From Polytrichum commune (lineage: Eukaryota > Streptophyta > Polytrichopsida > Polytrichales > Polytrichaceae), in NCBI GenBank assembly GCA_950295325.1, contig OX485805.1:21255501-21319500 (forward strand): a stretch of 64,000 bases of DNA, read 5' to 3'. Position 1 is the first letter of the stretch; each line of letters begins with the position of its first letter. Position numbers and translations under genes: made by a program. This document shows positions 1 through 13,088 of the stretch, piece after piece. The notes beneath the pieces are model-generated. The model worked only from the letters and a program-made list of their open reading frames with translations, made no database searches and was not told the DNA's origin.

Positions 1-740
1 ATTCCATCATCTTGAGTCTTTATTCTCGAATTTATTACAAGGTCCATGAACACAACTCATCAGCTTAGTAATGATATGTTATGTTCTATGAGCCTTGGGA
101 ATATAATCATGGGATGACTCAGATTTAGACTGTGCTCCTAACATTTACAAAACGAACACACAACGTTGAGTAATGTTGAATTTTGTCATTGTGGTAACTT
201 TTCCTAAATCACACTTCTTATGAATAAGTTTACAAATATTATCATCCCAACTTACTTTTGTTCATTCACTTTTGGTATATTTTGCATCCTAACATTTCTA
301 TAATAAAACATTGTCATGGATGATGGAAATTTGACTGAAAAACCGCTTAGTAAATGAGAGTAATTGCAACATTGTAAATCTATAATGCCTAAATGTTTTT
401 TTTTACAATGAATGACAAGTAATGTTAGGTGTACGTTTAATCTTAGTGACACTACACGCATGGTTTACAATTAGTATTGAGCGTGACAAAGAGAATTGGT
501 GACACTAAATCCTGCACAACATGCAATGTTTGACAAATGAATGTCATTCAAACAATTTTATTTGGTTTACATTTCAAAAGAAGTATATATATAATTTTTA
601 TTTTCTCACAATTTTCACAAATTCCAAAATATATACTATAATCGCCAAAAGTGCCATGGAATACAGTGATCAAAGGCGGGCGGCTTGTAAAGCATAATAA
701 AGTGGGGATATATATCTAAGGTGGCCATGAATTCCTAGTA

Positions 741-1361
741 CAGTCTAACCTCAGTAATACGACACTCGTTTATACCACACCCTTGATATTACAACACATT
801 TTTGCGTGACCAAACTTTTTATCTATGTTATGTCCATCTAGAATACATCCATTTTCACTTGGAAACTACTTGGGAACTTCACTTACCATTGGAAACTTAA
901 TGAGAATTAGGGTTACTAGTGCAAAATGGACATGGTTAGAGTGACCTCTTGCCTAGTATGTTGCTAACCATCATGCATCCTTATCGTCTAGTAGTTGCTT
1001 ACTAGAGAACTCTTTATATTTTGGTGTTAATGAAATTATTAGTTTTCAAAAGTTAGTAGGGAATTTAGATAAGATGACAATTGCTAACTTGGGTAGGCAA
1101 CACCAAAGATCTTTAGACTCTTATTTCAAGAGTTTATGAGAATATTTGTATTTGTTTGGAGTTATAAGTTATTATTTCATACCATCTATATTGCTTAAAC
1201 TCGTTGTATACATATTTTAAGCTCATAATACTTATGTTTTCGTATTCCCTCAATAATACGACAACTTTACACCGCTTGTCGTATTAATGAGAAGACGACA
1301 CCTCAATGATACGACTTTTTTTGTGTTTTCCCAAACGTGTCATACTAAAGAGGGAGAGCAG
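741..1361. mobile_element. Possible mariner/pogo-like MITE
   Basis: The left end CAGTCTAACCTCAGTAATAC at 741, preceded by TA, and a right end ending GAGGGAGAGCAG at 1361, followed by TA, read as imperfect inverted repeats. The shared features are CCTC followed by a TAATACGACAC-like block. Subterminal copies of CCTCAATAATACGAC occur near 1245-1315. The pattern recalls plant pogo-like ends (CAGTAAAACCTC). The ends are diverged and the boundaries are uncertain. Confidence 0.45.
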
Positions 1362-2149
1362 TACATGAATGAGCTTAAAAGATCTTGACCACACTTTTCA
1401 ATGTGCAACACCTCACACAATGACCACCAAGTTTGGACTCTAGTAGTGGGTTTGGTAAGAAAAAGGAAAGGGGGTCCATGTCATCAAAATGGGCGATGAT
1501 ATTTAGGCATAGGTGGCATTCACACCCCCACCACAACTTCAAGTCTCATGAGTCATCACGGAAGTTGTTAAGGTTCAATGAGCTTTGTGAAGGCCGACCA
1601 ACTTACAATAGTACATGGCGCAGTTGTTGAAGCACAATCAACTATACCATTTCACGGGTAGATCACTTAGTGCATTTTAAAAACGACGTGCGGCATAATA
1701 TAGAGAGGATTAAAATCATTTGAAATAAAAATTATAAAGGAATTCCAAATAATGAAGGGGCCATTAAATGTAGAAAATCCCATTATAAGCAAGTTAGATG
1801 GACATAAAACGTAGGATATTATTTTTTTGTAAAATTAATATAGGGGCTGAAGATAAGGATCCTAGAAGGTATGTTTAGTATGATATGTAAATGGGTTTAG
1901 GACTCACGGGGATGGATGATAATTGGGATTTCCGTCTGTCCAAAATTACTTAAAAGGAATATAGAGTACAAAAAATTGCAGTGACTTGGACAATATAAGT
2001 AATGGAAGGGTGCAAGCAAATGGGCCATTTTTGAAATTTAAGTAATTATAGGAGGCTTTAATTCAACCCTTGAAGGTAAATAGCCCCACAACAAAAAACC
2101 CCTAGCTGCACGTGGTGCACAAAAATGCCTTAGAGTGATCTACCCATGC

Positions 2150-2690
2150 ACCGTTTATGGAATTTAGTGCCATGTGCATAATAGTGTCACTTAACCTATG
2201 ATGAGGCGTATCCTAGGTCATACTCATATTAACAATTTCACCAATACTGTCATCTCATGACACTTGGCGTTCAAGTGTCCTTATTAATATCTTGGCATGA
2301 ATATGTCTAATAGTATTATGAGGTGCATGTGTATGTTACACAATGTTCTACAAGTTGACTAAAATATACAAAAACGACACTTGGCATTCATGTGCTCAAG
2401 AATATTCTCCTCTCGCATTCTAAAAATTTAACACTTGCCATTAGTACGTTGAAGAATATCTTCTCCTTGCATACTTAAAAACACAAAAGTATCATCTCAA
2501 GTTTTTCAATTTGCTATGGTAAATGTCATAATGTGAATAATCTTCACTTTAAAATATTACTTATGTTGACAAAGTAGTACCATATTGGTAATTAGTGGAT
2601 GTAACACTTCGAGACCTCTAGGCATCTACTTTAGGCCCTTTGCAAATAATATTCATGACACTAAATACTGTAAACAATGTACTACATTAA
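2150..2690. repeat. Dispersed repeat R2, copy 1
   Basis: It is collinear with 13875-14345: TAGTGTCACTTA, GACACTTGGCGTTCAAGTGT, TCTTGGCATGA, GACACTTGGCATT, ACTTATGTTGAC, GAGACCTCTAGGCATCT and TTTAGGCCCTTTGCA. No reliable gene lies within it. Confidence 0.75.
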
Positions 2691-2936
2691 TTATGGTAAA
2701 CATCATGGGTCATACTATTGAGCTTATTTCCATACTAGAAACATTATGGATATTATGGTTGTGCATAATATATCATTGAGCATTAGAGGTGTAGATTGTA
2801 AATTAAAGTATTTTTATCGGATTAGAAGTAGTGTGCATCTAAAAGACTTCCAAAATGCTTCCAACTTATGGGGAGGAGGTGAGTGCATTATTATGAAATT
2901 TCCGATAATAGTTATCATCTATTATAATGAAAGGAA

Positions 2937-4045
2937 TCATGTTGTGCCAAGAGGTGGGCATGGAATGGAGTTTGATGGGACCAATCTTCTTATAATATTT
3001 AGGTTTTGTCTATTTGTGGTTCTTGATAACATGACGTAACTTAATACAAGTGCAAATGCGTTTCGAATATCAACAATAACCTTGGTTGATATTGTAACAC
3101 CTTGTGATTTGTAGCCAGTCATTGCACATGCTTGAACTATGAACAATGCTTTTTAATAGGATCGTTTCATATGTATACTTTTGCTAGATATTGTGACGTT
3201 TTAAAAAGATTTGCATTGATGTCCCTATGAGTTGAACACCAATGATTGTGGTCACACCGTGGTTGTCTAAATAGACCAATGTTACTGTTGCGGTTGCACC
3301 ATAAAGAACATCTTTTGCAATACAAACATTCGATGTGAACATAACAAGCACACCTACAATCACATGATGTTGTTGATCGAATTTTGTGTCATTCAACCAT
3401 GTTGATACATTGTGAGCTTTGGTTGGATTTGTATCAAGTGTCATAGGAATTCTCTCTATTGGGGCAAATTTTGCTTTGAATATGATGTCATTGTATACAG
3501 TGACATCTTCCCAGTGCGAACATTGGATTGTTGTGGTTGCATCTATATGGTCTGAAAGCACATCCTTGTCAATGAAGCATGCACTGATGTGTCTTCAATC
3601 TTTGCTCTTATAGGTGGTTGATGTTGTATTATGTCAAGAAAATTGAGGTATATTGGGTCGGATACATGCCTGACAGATGTTTGAAGCGTGTGTTGTTTGG
3701 ATACTACCCAACATGGAGTGGAAATGATATGGCATGCTCTACAAATGGCGTCTGAAACTTTGGGTGTGTGTATACATATCACAGGTGGTTGGACAAAGTC
3801 CCCAATTAATAGACTAGTTTTGAAATAAAGCTAGTTTTGAAATAAAGATGTGTCCGTGTTGCAGGGGCTTTGTTTGAGGTGTTGTTCCACTGCATACAAG
3901 ATATTGCTAGTAATCGACATTTCATCAATAATTATGACGTCTATATTCTTTAATATAGTTAATACAAGACTTGATTCAGGCAACACAAATAAATAGCAAT
4001 GTGTAAGTATACTAAACACGGTGTGGTTTGTAGATCCCAACATGG
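2937..4045 (-). pseudogene. Remains of a PIF1-like helicase
   Basis: Read on the minus strand from 4045 down, separate frames show PIF1/Helitron helicase motifs in the right order. They are a Walker B block (DVIIIDEMSI), LLIGDFVQPPV (motif III), then a block resembling the family's C-terminal sheet (KDVLYGATATVTLVYLDN), then AMTGYKSQGVTIS and YVMLSRTTNRQNL (the terminal conserved motifs). They sit in different frames with stops between, so no intact protein is possible. The Walker A segment and any rolling-circle Rep domain are not seen. It could be a Helitron or a relative of a cellular PIF1 gene. Confidence 0.7.
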
Positions 4046-4574
4046 AAAGTCTGTGATGGTGGTGTTATTATGAGGAAGGAAAAACAATGTGCTTGCATGC
4101 GGCATGATTGTTTATCTTCGGTCCAATGTTTACGTCATGTCTTCCAAAGCTCTTGCAATGTGCCCATTCAATTAGATCCTATGAAATGCTTGGGGGAAAT
4201 AATAAGAAAATATTTTGATTAGACTTTGAAGTTGTTGAGCCACCTCATGTAACAATGTCGTATTCTCTCCTGCCAACTCATCAAGTCTTGATGAACATAT
4301 AGGTCTCCCAAGGGCATTTATTGTTGAGCCTACAATAGACTCTAGATAACAAATTTGAAGCACATGGTTAAACATGCGTCTTTTTAGTGTTTGTTCTTAG
4401 ATTCACATGTAATCACACATCATTTAAATATACATGTTTGATTAAATAAATATATATATATATAGGCCAAATACTTTGTTAAAGTCTTATGTAATAAATA
4501 TTTTTGGGCGCCCTCACTTCTCCCCTGGTCTCCCCGCTTCAATGCCCTAATTTGTTTAATTGATGTTTGTCTAT

Positions 4575-4595
4575 GAGGAGGCCTAGAGCCTCCTC
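4575..4595. repeat. Short GC-rich hairpin
   Basis: Arms GAGGAGGC and GCCTCCTC with a 5-base loop lie in a GC-rich island (4500-4640) within AT-rich repeat debris. Confidence 0.6.
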
Positions 4596-4739
4596 CCGAA
4601 ATGCCGGCCTCTCATGCGGCCACGTCACCAATTCGTTTTTTAAATGTTTACTTCATGGCTATGCACGTTCAATAATTTTGTTTTTTCATATAACCTCTAT
4701 GTTGTTATTGGGTTGAGCCTTCAACATGGGTCCAATATT

Positions 4740-5098
4740 ACTATGATATGACCAACATGTGCATGTTTTTGCATAAACATTCAACTTTTCAAAATTCTAG
4801 TATGGAAGTTTTTGTTTGGAATATCCAAAAGCTTGGACATGTGAGCTCATGTGAACGCTTTGCAGCTCATGAGAGAGAGCGGAGAGGGCGGCCAGACTAG
4901 CTAACTCATGACAAACTTGGGTGAAGTAGTGTCACTGATATTATTAGAATATAATGGCTGATAACAACTAATACTGCTATGGTATGACCAACATGTGCAC
5001 GTTTTTTGCATAAATACTCAACTTTCCAAACCTCTAGTGTAGAAGTTTTTGTTTGGAATATCCAAAAGTTTGGACAAGTGAACTCATGTGAAGTAGTC
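4740..5098. repeat. Direct repeat of about 120 bp, two copies
   Basis: The segments 4740-4860 and 4977-5098 match closely: ATATGACCAACATGTGCA, TTTTGTTTGGAATATCCAAA and TCATGTGAA. A spacer of about 116 bp separates them. The second copy ends just before the GC-rich FAD6 promoter block. Confidence 0.75.
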
Positions 5099-5199
5099 TC
5101 TCCAGGGCCAGGGCCAGGGCTTGGGCTTGGATCTTGTGGCTCCCAGCGACGGAGGAGCAGGCCACCTATCACCGTGGTGACGGAGCCTCCTCCACCGCC

Positions 5200-6685
5200 T
5201 CTAACGTCGTAACCTTTCCCTGTTGCTCCTTGAGCCTCTCCTCCTCGCTTAATAAGTTATATAACCAGTCTCGTTTATGTCTTTTTGGGGTAATTCCTGG
5301 CTGCGCGGCCATCGCCTTCCTCCCTCCTTATCACCTCCTGCGACTCGTCACTTGAACTCCACACAACGCACTCTTCGTCGTCCTCCTCCGCCTCGCTACC
5401 ACTGCGCCCGCCAGCCATCCAGGTCCCTCACCTCACCCTTTCGATTCTGCTCTTGCTATTGCGGCTGCGCCCGATTGCTATTCGCTTTTGATTGGGTGTG
5501 CTTCTTGTGGGCCGCCGCCGCCGCCGCCGTCGTCGTCAACTTTTTCGCCAGGCTAAACGCGTGCGTGGGGGTTCTAGAGGTTGCTTTTAGGGAGAATGCA
5601 ATGGGTTCAGTGGCGGTGTGAATTGGGCAGTCCATCAATCGGGGGTTCCGTGTGTAATTTGTGAGGGCCGACCGCATTGGCGGAGTTGACTGGTGGGAAA
5701 TTGAATTGGGTTGGGATGGGTTGGGTTTGAATAGGTGGAGCTTTGTTGGGTCCGCATCAGATTCAAGCTTTGTGTTGCAGTCGCGATAGGATAGGCTGCA
5801 TTGGTGGTAGTGTTGTAGTTTTGGGGTTTTTGTGGACTTGGATGCTGTTGTTGGATAAACCTCAATTTGGTTCTGGGTGAAGTTGGGAATTGTCTCTTCG
5901 CTTATTGTGTGTGTGTGTGAGTGTTGACGTCCAAACACCGCTTATTAAGGGCCGGTAGCTTGGTCGGTGACATTGCCTTCCTCCACGTGATTTCTCTGGC
6001 TACGTGTAATGAATGCATTAGTTTGCATTTAGCGTAATGTAATGGTATTGATTGGGAAGCTTTGGTTTTAGATTCAACGTGCATTCGAGTCGTGGGCTTG
6101 CCATCTCTACTTCTTTTGATGGCCTTGGGGTACTATGTGGTAACCCAATTACCGCAGAGACGCTACATGTGCTGTGTTCTTGGCTGAAGAGAGAATTATG
6201 CAAGGTGTTGAAGGTTGTGCGGATTGACAATGGTGAGATTGTTGTGCAGGGTTGGCTGTGCACTAAAATCAGGTAGTTATGGCGGCTACATCGTGTGGAT
6301 GTGGCTTAAGCCTTCAGCCTAGTACTTCGGTCGGCACCCGGCAGAAGGTATGTTCTGGACAAAAATAAGTTTTTTGTCAAGCTGAGTATTGTTGCAGATT
6401 ATGATGGTGATTTGTACTAAGGTCAGGGAATTTGGATTTCTCCATGTTGGATTATGACCAGGAATTGAGTTGTGGCTGAGTAATTGACTCCAATCAAGAG
6501 TAGGCATTGTACCCGGATATCTCAATTGTTTCTGATACCTTAGAGTAATTTCTCTAGGTCTTTAAGTTCTATGCTGTAATTAGCTTTTTTTTAATGCACT
6601 TGTAGTGAGGGTTTGCTTCAATGCCTGGAAATACCAGAAGATTTTAACTGTGCTTGGAATCGGTCAGGTTGTTAACCAAAGGCGG
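5200..6685 (+). promoter_or_regulatory. FAD6 promoter and 5' leader region
   Basis: This stretch is clearly richer in GC and CpG than its surroundings, especially 5280-5640, which holds a GCC/GTC triplet run near 5511-5540 and a short GT run near 5905. That is what a plant promoter or first non-coding exon looks like in an otherwise CpG-depleted genome. A good donor at 6348 (AAG then GTATGT) and an acceptor at 6604 suggest a leader intron of about 257 bp. Several open frames on both strands reflect base composition; none shows a recognisable protein. The transcription start cannot be placed from sequence alone. Confidence 0.55.
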
Positions 6686-9600
6686 ATGGTGACTAGCCAG
6701 TCTGCAATCTTGAGGCTTCCATCTGGTAAGATTTTTCTTGAATTCCCGATTAGGAAATTGCAAAGCTGTTGTTTTTTATCTGCAGGAACTGTAGGTATTG
6801 GAGGAGTTACACATAGTATTGTGTATGTGTTTGATTTTTGTACCATAGCAGAAGTGCTTGGGGGTACTGCGTTCATGGATTATCGTTGGGACTTCTTTAG
6901 TGTTTAAAATTCATCTAAATTTTCCTCCACTCCAGGCCTTTGGAGTAATATCTAGTTGACAAAGTGACTTTGACTGTGGAGGTGTCATCTTGATAACGTT
7001 TTGCACAAGGTTCTTGCTTAATTGAAAGTGCGATTTTGTTTGTTTCCAGGAGGGGCAGCAGTGAGGAGGACTGTGGAAGGACTCGGTCCTGGGAAGGTTG
7101 TTATTCTTTCATCTGTCAAAAGCAAATGTTTGTAGATTCAGTTCTGGGTTTTCGTATGTGATGGGAGATATGACTGGCAGATTTTCCACTCTATAACAAT
7201 TCTTAATACAGCTTATTGGGTTGCTTATAAGGCAACTGTGTATTTAGTATGAGACTGTTTGTATTTGAGGAATCTGTGGTCCTAGCTTCTGGGAAAAAAA
7301 TTTGTCTATTGGCAGCAAGTGTCCTCCATGTTTGGGTGCATTTTTAACGGCCACAAGAGCATAGATCACTTAACTTGATTGGCTTCTGGGATTGCTGATA
7401 ATACTCTCTGTTGACAAACAGTGACCTATGTGTGATCATTTTTTGTGCGGGCATTTGCAGTTGTCAAGTTTGCGTTTGAAGAGAAGTTCATTATCTAGGA
7501 ATGTGGATCGCTGCCAAATTTCTGCAGCTGCTGCTCCTTTAGCCCCTTCAGCATCTCCACTAGAAGATGCTGAGGAGCGTAAACGCCTTGCAGAGGAGTA
7601 TGGTTTCACCCAAATTGGAGAGCCAGTTCCTGAAGGGGTAACACTGAAGAATGTGATTGACACTTTCCCACCAGAGGTGAGCGATGATAATATCAGCTGC
7701 TGACTCTTATGTAAAGATTTTGTAGGGTTATGCAGAACTGGGTGCTATGAAATCGCTCGGGTCTGTGATAATTGGGTGGTTTTCTGTAATTTTATTAACC
7801 CTAAATGTAGGGCTCAATGTACAAGATATATACACAATTTATACGAGCCACACCAACTATATTTTATTTTATTTTATTTTATTTAGGGGCCTTGGAAACT
7901 TTGTCTAGTACATTATCTTTTGTTGAGGATAAATTAAGAATATACTCATGTGACATTGATGATCATAATACAAAGTGTGTATTTGTATCCAAAGGAAATC
8001 AGGCTGTGTGTTTGAAGTTAATTTTCAATAAAATTAAGGTATTCACCCAATTCAAAAAGTGCACTTGAAGAAAATTCAATTTTAGATAGGGTCGCTTTTG
8101 ACACTATAGCTAAACATGGAATTATGTAGCTCAAATACACATGGTTGGACATGGAGAGGTGCAGATTGTGCCTCTTGTATGCTTTAGGGTTAACTTCGTC
8201 CATGGAATGGTTTGAAACTACACATGAATGGATGAGCTGTTGCTGACTCTGTTCATGTGGCTGTCGAGCAGGTTTTTGAAATCAATGACTTGAAAGCCTT
8301 CAAGACCATTGTTATCTCTGTGGCATCCTACTCCCTGGGTCTTCTTATGATAGCCAAGGCACCGTGGTATCTGCTTCCACTGGCCTGGGCTTGGACTGGA
8401 ACGGCCATCACTGGAGTATGTACCACATGGGCTCAATTGGCTTGGCTTGTATCATGCTTGTATGTATTACCTTGAATTCTCTTATCCGCGAGCTTTTTCC
8501 AAGGTATACTGAAACTAATTTTGTTTCTCCTGGCACCAGTTTTTTGTCATAGGACATGATTGTGCACATAAGGCCTTTTCTAAGAACAAGCTGTTGGAAG
8601 ATATTGTTGGAACTGTGGCTTTCCTTCCACTTATCTACCCATATGAGCCATGGCGGTTCAAGCATGACCGACACCACGCTAAAACCAACATGTAAGATGT
8701 TATCTTGTGGAAATAAGCAAAATGGTTTTTGCAGTTTCCAAAGATGTTGGGTTTTAGTTGCTTGATTCTTGCACTAAGCTATTTATGATAGGCCTCTGCA
8801 TTCTGTGCCAACATTAATGTGTTTATTTTCTAATATTGTGGAAATTATTACGTGCTGCTCAGGCTTGTGGAAGACACTGCATGGCACCCAGTTATGAAGA
8901 AAGAATGGGGCAACTTCTCACCAACAATGAAGTCTCTTATGGAGTTTGGCATGGGTCCTCTCCGTCCGTGGGCTTCTATTGGCCATTGGTAAGTGTATAC
9001 ACACACACAATAAGTTGGACATGTTTTTGCGTGTATGGTGAAAGTATTGATTCATGTCTCTTGCATAACAAAACAAGGTACCACTTTTGCAGGCTAGATC
9101 ATATTAATTCTTAGGTGTTTCCAGGACCGTATTTGTTCTAACTGAAACATTTTTGGAACGTTTTACTGATTGATTGTTGATTTGGATTCAACCAGGTTGG
9201 TGTGGCATTTTGATTTAAACAAGTACAGAGAAAGTGAGAGAGCGCGAGTGAAGGTTAGCCTTGCAGCTGTCTTTGCTTTCATGGCAATTGGATGGCCTGC
9301 GATTGTCTACTTCACTGGTATCACTGGTTGGTTGAAGTTCTGGCTTATGCCATGGCTTGGCTATCACTTCTGGGTATGTGTTTTTTTAACCCTGTACACT
9401 CCAATGTCCACTTTGTCTTTGACTAAAGAAATTATTGTGCTGCCGTTCAATCAATAATTGAGCACTTGTAAATCTGACGGTCATATATGTATAACAGCAT
9501 ATGCAGAAGTGGTTTATGACGTCAACCATGAAGTTTCCTGCTATCCTCTAGGTTTAATTGTTGATTAATAAGGGTTAAACTAGTGCTGCTGCGCTATGAA

Positions 9601-10806
9601 GTTATTGAACATACATAGAATTTTTTCTACTTGATGGCAGAGAGTATTGTATCTTTTGACAAGTTTGAAATTGTTGTGCAGATGAGTACTTTCACCATGG
9701 TTCATCATACAGCTCCCCACATTCCATTCAAAAATGTTAAGGATTGGAACTCTGCTGCCGCGCAGTTAGGTGGAACTGTTCACTGTGACTACCCATCATG
9801 GTAAGTTTCAGCTGTTGGAGTCCGTGTGTAAGTTACTAAGACGACGAATATTTTGGCAATGGCCATTCAAACCTCTGATGTTGTAGGTGGATATTAAATT
9901 CTTTTAATCCACCATCAGTACTTATATATAGCCCTCTGATCAAGAATCTTACCATAGGATCATGTATATTCGGTTCTAGTGCTATAGAAACTAGGCTTTT
10001 TGTACAGATTACAGAGTATTTTTGTCAGGAATGGGAATGCCTCAATTCACCTTGTGTTGACAATATTACTTTCTGTTGTCAATAGGGTGGAGATATTGTG
10101 CCATGACATTAGTGTGCATATTCCTCATCACATTTCCCAGAAGATTCCCAGCTACAATTTGCGGCTTGCACACGACTCTCTTATCAAGAATTGGGGAAAG
10201 GTATCTACCAAATTCACGTCCTCTCTATACTTAATTTTTAAGTTGTGGAGGATCATTGTTTTTATCTGCACATGAAAATTCTAAGTTCTGCATCATGTAG
10301 TAAGGTAGGCAGGTCTCAATTGGACCCTTTTCTCTCTGCACCTGCTTCTTGTAGGATTTGAATACACATTACTGCAAGATGATTAGCAAATCCAAATTGT
10401 GCCTGTAGCCGCTTTCCTCAAATTTTGACTTTGTGTCTAGAATGGTGAACAAATTTTGAACGTCTCTTTTCAACACATGTGTTTTTGTTGTTCGTTTCTA
10501 AAATCATACCCAACCATAGACCACTCAAGTATAGGTGTCTGTCTTAGATCAGACACCAAGTTAGGCACATCTACCTTAGTATATAAAATTGGTGGGTTTT
10601 AGTGTGGTTTTTCAACAGTTGACACAATTTTCATTTGTTGTTTGCAGTACCTGAACATAGCTTCATGGAATTGGAGGTTGATGAAGACAATCATGACCGA
10701 GTGCCACTTTTATGATGAAACCAAAAATTATGCATCTTTTGACAATGGTGAGGACAAGTCAGAAGTCATTGGAACTCTGCGAAAGGTCATGCCTGACATG
10801 GCATAA
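6686..10806 (+). CDS. FAD6: Plastid omega-6 (delta-12) fatty acid desaturase
   Basis: Coding exons: 6686-6725, 7050-7096, 7461-7676, 8272-8415, 8540-8691, 8863-8988, 9196-9373, 9682-9800, 10086-10200, 10648-10806. All have GT-AG borders and matching phases, giving 431 aa (Arabidopsis FAD6 is about 448). The enzyme desaturates 16:1 and 18:1 acyl chains on plastid membrane lipids using ferredoxin. Three diiron histidine boxes are visible: HDCAH (about residues 155-159), HDRHH (191-195) and HIPHH (352-356). Hydrophobic membrane stretches lie between them, for example [20 protein letters not shown]. Residues 1 to about 50 are rich in Ser, Arg and Ala and poor in acidic residues, as in a chloroplast transit peptide. 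The start is the first in-frame ATG after a likely leader-intron acceptor at 6604. The sequence is collinear with plant FAD6 from the block [12 protein letters not shown] onward. Identity is very secure; exons 1-2 are the least certain part. Confidence 0.97.
7795..8193. mobile_element. MITE-like insertion in FAD6 intron 3
   Basis: About 400 bp inside the intron between 7676 and 8272 are bounded by inverted ends: TTAACCCTAAA at 7795-7805 and its complement TTTAGGGTTAA at 8183-8193. The outer TTAA could be a target-site duplication. The interior resembles 11855-12180 in the same orientation and about 18030-18190 in inverted orientation, in a GnTI intron. That makes it a dispersed repeat rather than ordinary intron sequence. 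No coding capacity is visible. Confidence 0.55.
7858..7886. repeat. ATTTT microsatellite
   Basis: A run of about five ATTTT units lies inside the intronic repeat of FAD6. It is a simple sequence repeat. Confidence 0.8.
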
Positions 10807-11854
10807 GGATTTATTTTTCTCCAGCAAGTTATCATGATCACACGGTGATTGCCAATGGATCATGGTTGTATCATTAGTAATTGAAGGTTCAGTCAATTGG
10901 GTGGAGGTTACATTTTTTCCATAGCAAATCTGGTCAATGATCATTTCATTACCAAGTCCATATTTTTCTGAGCAGTGAAAGTAACAACCTGAAATTTGTT
11001 TGCCGGCGCTCTATTTACGAGCACCTCAAGGATAGAAACTGAAATTGTACTCCAACTGGTTTGAGATTAGCTGTATTTTCAATAGAAAGTGCAGGCACTT
11101 GTTGGAAACGGAAAACTTATGGATCCACTAGCACAAGGCAGGGTTTGTATTTTACACATAACATTGCATGAAATAATGCAACAAGGTTATTTGTGGCCAT
11201 TTCAAATTGAATCTGTAGCTGAAGTTCTCAAGTGTCTGAAAGTAGGGTAGTAATTTGCAAGCCTAGATTTCTGAGTCTTTAGGCTCAAGTTTTCAATATA
11301 AGGCATGGCAATTCATATCTATCTTCTCTGCAAATGTTTTTGCATGGGCTTGTAGGATGTAAACCTTACACCTTCCATTGCGCCATGTTGTCTTGCCAAA
11401 ATTGCTCTTATAATTTGTAAAATGGGTTTGGTGTGGGAGAATCTAAGAGGGTTTACATTGACAAAAGTAGGTCTGTATTTCTTGTTTGTCAACAATAAAA
11501 ATGTAATTCCAGTTTAATTCTATTTTAAATTCAACAATTAGACCTATTAGTGTGAGCTACCACTTGGAGATGCACGTGACTATACCTCTTTATTGATAAA
11601 ATCATTTTTTACCAAGTTGTTTCATGTTCCTTGATGTGCATAATAGTTCGCCGTATCTGAGTTTAAAATTATATTTTAATAAAAAGCTATAGCAACATGT
11701 AACTCCAACTGGTAATCCACACCAATAAGATTACTTAGTGGAGTTGAAGGAATCTGCTATGCAATTGAGTAACCGTCACCAATAATTTCGTGGTCGAGAT
11801 TTCCAATTAACCTTCAAAGAGCATGGGGTCTTAAAATATGACCATATAAATAAC

Positions 11855-12185
11855 TTAATACGGGCTTTCACCAAGTTTTAAATCATATTTTATGTTATAT
11901 GTGTTTGAAACCTTGGTACATACATTGTTGTATGTCAAGGAGAAAATTATTATATTCATACTATACACAGTTGACATACTATATAAATTACAACTTGTAT
12001 ATCTACATCCAAGGGCACCCAAGTTGTGTGTTTGCACTTGACTCTTCAATAAAATGAAAGTGTTTAGCTTATTCAAATAATGCACTTGAAGAATAAGTTG
12101 ATTTTAGATAGTCACTTTCGACATGATACATAGCTCGAATACATTTTTTTTTTGCATGGAGAGGCCTAGTTTGGACCTCTAAGAC
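11855..12185. repeat. Dispersed repeat, copy 2 of the FAD6-intron element
   Basis: The segment matches 7900-8190 in order and orientation, for example GTGTGTTTG, TTCAATAAAAT, TGCACTTGAAGAA and TTTTAGATAG, with many substitutions and small indels. It lies about 1 kb downstream of the FAD6 stop codon. It contains no gene that can be supported. Confidence 0.6.
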
Positions 12186-12404
12186 ACTTAGGCTTTAAGA
12201 AGATTAAAAAAATCTTCGTATCATTGTAAATATTCTATATTAACAGATCTCACATGTCTAGGTTTGATTAGGTTTCTTTGCTTGAATTGGTCTTGGTGTC
12301 CATGTTAAGTATGCATGCAATAGTTTTAAACCATTCACATGAGGATGTGTCACTTTAGGGTAACAAACAAACTCCTAATTTGACATCCATGTAGAATATA
12401 TTAG

Positions 12405-12790
12405 CAGCGCCTATTCCCGATCAAGACCCCATCAACAATCTATAGGATCCTGGAAGTTCAATCAAGTTGGGACTAAATTCTCATTAGGTTGAGACTAAAT
12501 TTTGTTTAGGCCAACAATGTCATAACACATGTTCTCGTTTCGAGTGCTAAAGTGAGGAGAAATGAATGGTTATCAAAACGAGCGGTTATGACAAACTCTA
12601 AACATAGGTAATATATTTGGACTTGGCTTCAAACATTCACAATTATTTCAATTCAAGATATAAAATTAACGTAAAACTTGCAATCCTAATTTCTATCTTC
12701 CTACACCGGAAAATTTTGCACTGCCTTATACCTCTCCAGATCTGCTTCGTAATCTCTTAAGTGATTGCATGCGGGCGTCTCTAACTCTAG
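12405..12790. repeat. Dispersed repeat R1, copy 1
   Basis: It is collinear with 29755-30125: CCTATTCCC, CCCCAT, AATCTATA, CTAAAGTGAGGA, TATCTTCCTACAC, GGAAAATTTTGCAC, then CCTTATAC and TTAAGTGATTG. No coding potential is seen. It was probably inserted into duplication copy A, because it is absent from copy B. Confidence 0.65.
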
Positions 12791-13088
12791 TTACCTGCTC
12801 CATTGATTCGGAGAGTGTTTGCATGACCATGTGTCCTGCTGTCATTGGTCAAGAGTGCTCATTCGTAGCATTACAGTTTTACATTCACTTTTGCTTTTTC
12901 CAAGTGTACATTTAATGTGGGTTTGCTACTTCTATACTTCACTATTTTCCATTCACTCGCACATCTAAAGAGTGGTGAATTACAAATTGTTAGTGGAGTA
13001 TCAATTGAGGCCAAGAAGCTCAAGATGTGACACCGGAGTCACAAAGAACAATCATCTTCCACTCGCAACTCTCCTTTGATGGGTGAAC

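Noticed and set aside
5277-5938. Overlapping frames of 114 and 160 codons at the FAD6 promoter
   Set aside because: GC-rich composition and triplet runs explain them. They have no domain and do not splice into FAD6.
7795-8193. CCCTAAA ends as interstitial telomere DNA
   Set aside because: There is only one heptamer at each end; they fit a short inverted-repeat terminus better.
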